6,310 bases of DNA from DASYAN01 sp036501345. GTDB taxonomy: Bacteria; Chloroflexota; Ktedonobacteria; Ktedonobacterales; Ktedonobacteraceae. Shown in pieces: positions 6,011-6,310 of this stretch. The position numbers and the translations under genes are program-made. The notes under the pieces are model-generated. The model made no database searches, had not been told where the DNA came from, and was given only the letters and a program-made list of their open reading frames with translations. Each line of letters opens with the position of its first letter. Within the stretch, counting starts at the first letter, position 1. The DNA lies in NCBI GenBank assembly GCA_036501345.1, contig DASYAN010000412.1:1-6310 (forward strand). Direction: 5' to 3'.

Positions 6011-6082
6011 TGCCCACGAGAGGAGTCGAACCTCCAACCGTCGCATTAAGAGTGCGCTGCTCTGCCATTGAGCTACGTAGGC
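6011..6082 (-). tRNA. tRNA-Lys, anticodon CTT
   Basis: The minus strand folds into a complete 72-base cloverleaf. The acceptor stem GCCTACG pairs with CGTGGGC (one T-G wobble, discriminator A). The D arm is GCTC/GAGC with a 7-base loop. The anticodon loop CTCTTAA puts CTT at 6050-6048, reading AAG. The variable loop is CGGTT and the T arm is GGAGG-TTCGACT-CCTCT. Bases 27 and 43 form a G-A mismatch, so the anticodon stem has four canonical pairs. The 3' CCA is not encoded and must be added by CCA transferase. A second lysine tRNA (TTT) would be expected elsewhere. Confidence 0.95.
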
Positions 6083-6090
6083 TTGACCGT

Positions 6091-6112
6091 GTCAGTATAG
6101 GAGAGCACTGAC
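6091..6112 (-). repeat. Hairpin in the tRNA precursor leader
   Basis: GTCAGT (6091-6096) and ACTGAC (6107-6112) are perfect complements around a 10-base loop, eight bases from the mature tRNA 5' end. It probably helps keep the leader from misfolding with the tRNA; it is too weak to be a terminator. Confidence 0.4.
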
Positions 6113-6129
6113 TAATCTTCGATAGCGCT

Positions 6130-6158
6130 AGTATAACACGGTCTGTCGCGGATTACAA
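6130..6158 (-). promoter_or_regulatory. Promoter of tRNA-Lys
   Basis: On the minus strand TTGTAA (6158-6153) and TATACT (6135-6130, five of six to consensus) are exactly 17 bp apart. Transcription would start near 6123, giving a leader of about 40 bases that contains a 6-bp stem, GTCAGT/ACTGAC (6091-6112). RNase P would remove that leader. Confidence 0.65.
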
Positions 6159-6191
6159 TACCCAGTTTCCCCTTGGGTGTGCGGAGGATTT

Positions 6192-6220
6192 TTGCAAGGG
6201 GGAAGGAAGTGTGATAGAAT
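6192..6220 (+). promoter_or_regulatory. Promoter of the gene starting at 6279
   Basis: TTGCAA (6192-6197) lies 17 bp upstream of TAGAAT (6215-6220, five of six to consensus), which is preceded by TG with one intervening base (TGATAGAAT), an extended -10. The start site would be near 6227, leaving a leader of about 52 bases. It is back-to-back with the tRNA-Lys promoter without overlapping it. Confidence 0.6.
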
Positions 6221-6228
6221 CAAAGAGA

Positions 6229-6247
6229 GTACAAAGCTAGTTTGTAC
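6229..6247. promoter_or_regulatory. Perfect 7-bp-arm palindrome, likely operator
   Basis: GTACAAA (6229-6235) and TTTGTAC (6241-6247) are perfect inverted copies around GCTAG, 19 bp in all. The site begins about 9 bp after the -10 and covers the predicted start of transcription, the place where a dimeric repressor would block initiation. As RNA it could also form a 5' hairpin in the leader. The cognate regulator is not identifiable here, though autoregulation by the gene at 6279 is possible. Confidence 0.55.
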
Positions 6248-6278
6248 CTGATAGAGGTAAGAAAAAGAGAGGGACGTC

Positions 6279-6310
6279 ATGGATCGAGAGAGATGGGATA
6301 AATTAGCGAG
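6279..6310 (+). CDS. Start of a gene, product unknown, 3' end outside the window
   Basis: An ATG at 6279 opens a frame reading MDRERWDKLA before the window ends. A purine-rich ribosome site (AGAGAGGGA, ending 6 bases before the ATG), a good promoter at 6192-6220 and a palindromic operator-like site support it as a true gene. Ten residues are too few for a family call. The charged start with a tryptophan is loosely like some SAM-dependent methyltransferases and some regulators, which is no more than a guess. Confidence 0.6.
   Translation, partial: MDRERWDKLA

Noticed and set aside
5805..6068. 87-codon minus-strand open frame
   Set aside because: It runs through most of tRNA-Lys and into the kinase 3' end, which is not credible for a protein gene.
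6160..6178. ACCCA/TGGGT inverted repeat between the two divergent promoters
   Set aside because: Five-bp arms around a 9-base centre are within chance expectation, and no functional position is evident.
1..6310. CRISPR array, insertion sequence, integrase, toxin-antitoxin or defence cassette
   Set aside because: No regularly spaced repeats, transposase motifs, terminal repeats or paired small toxin/antitoxin genes were seen; the coding content is conventional.

Overview
The window reads as ordinary bacterial chromosome of intermediate base composition with short intergenic gaps and Shine-Dalgarno-led genes. A CpXC-domain zinc-ribbon-like protein beside a LACTB2-type hydrolase, together with the style of the OmpR regulator and its kinase, would fit a filamentous soil Chloroflexota such as Ktedonobacteria. 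That placement is inference from protein flavour only; nothing here is diagnostic.

Layout from left to right. Positions 1-870 (minus) hold the first 290 codons of an Amt-type ammonium channel whose 3' end lies outside the window. Positions 871-1307 carry no convincing gene; they hold the presumed amt promoter and a long, repeat-rich amt leader. Positions 1308-2126 (minus) encode a LACTB2-like metallo-beta-lactamase-fold hydrolase with a C-terminal winged helix. A 266-base divergent spacer follows, with a promoter candidate on each strand. Positions 2393-3040 and 3044-3529 (plus) form a tight two-gene unit: a CpXC-domain protein and a MogA/MoaB-family molybdopterin adenylyltransferase. Positions 3601-4326 and 4370-5860 (plus) form a two-component operon: an OmpR/PhoB-type response regulator and a membrane-bound HAMP/HisKA/HATPase histidine kinase. 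Positions 6011-6082 (minus) are a tRNA-Lys(CTT) gene with a clear promoter upstream. Finally, from 6279 (plus) a new gene begins; only ten full codons are inside the window, but its promoter, a 19-bp palindromic operator-like site and its ribosome binding site are visible.

How the genes fit together: the kinase and regulator certainly form one signalling pair. Their signal is unknown, although the kinase has a roughly 138-residue extracytoplasmic sensor region with two cysteines. The moaB-like gene makes the adenylated molybdopterin intermediate of molybdenum cofactor synthesis, and no other cofactor gene is nearby. The ammonium channel, hydrolase and tRNA look like independent transcription units.

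I see no mobile element, CRISPR array, toxin-antitoxin pair or defence island. The protein-coding content is conventional. The most noteworthy signals are regulatory or mutational: the operator-like palindrome at 6229-6247, a 17-bp imperfect tandem duplication across the regulator's stop codon, and the patterned amt leader at 1075-1181.
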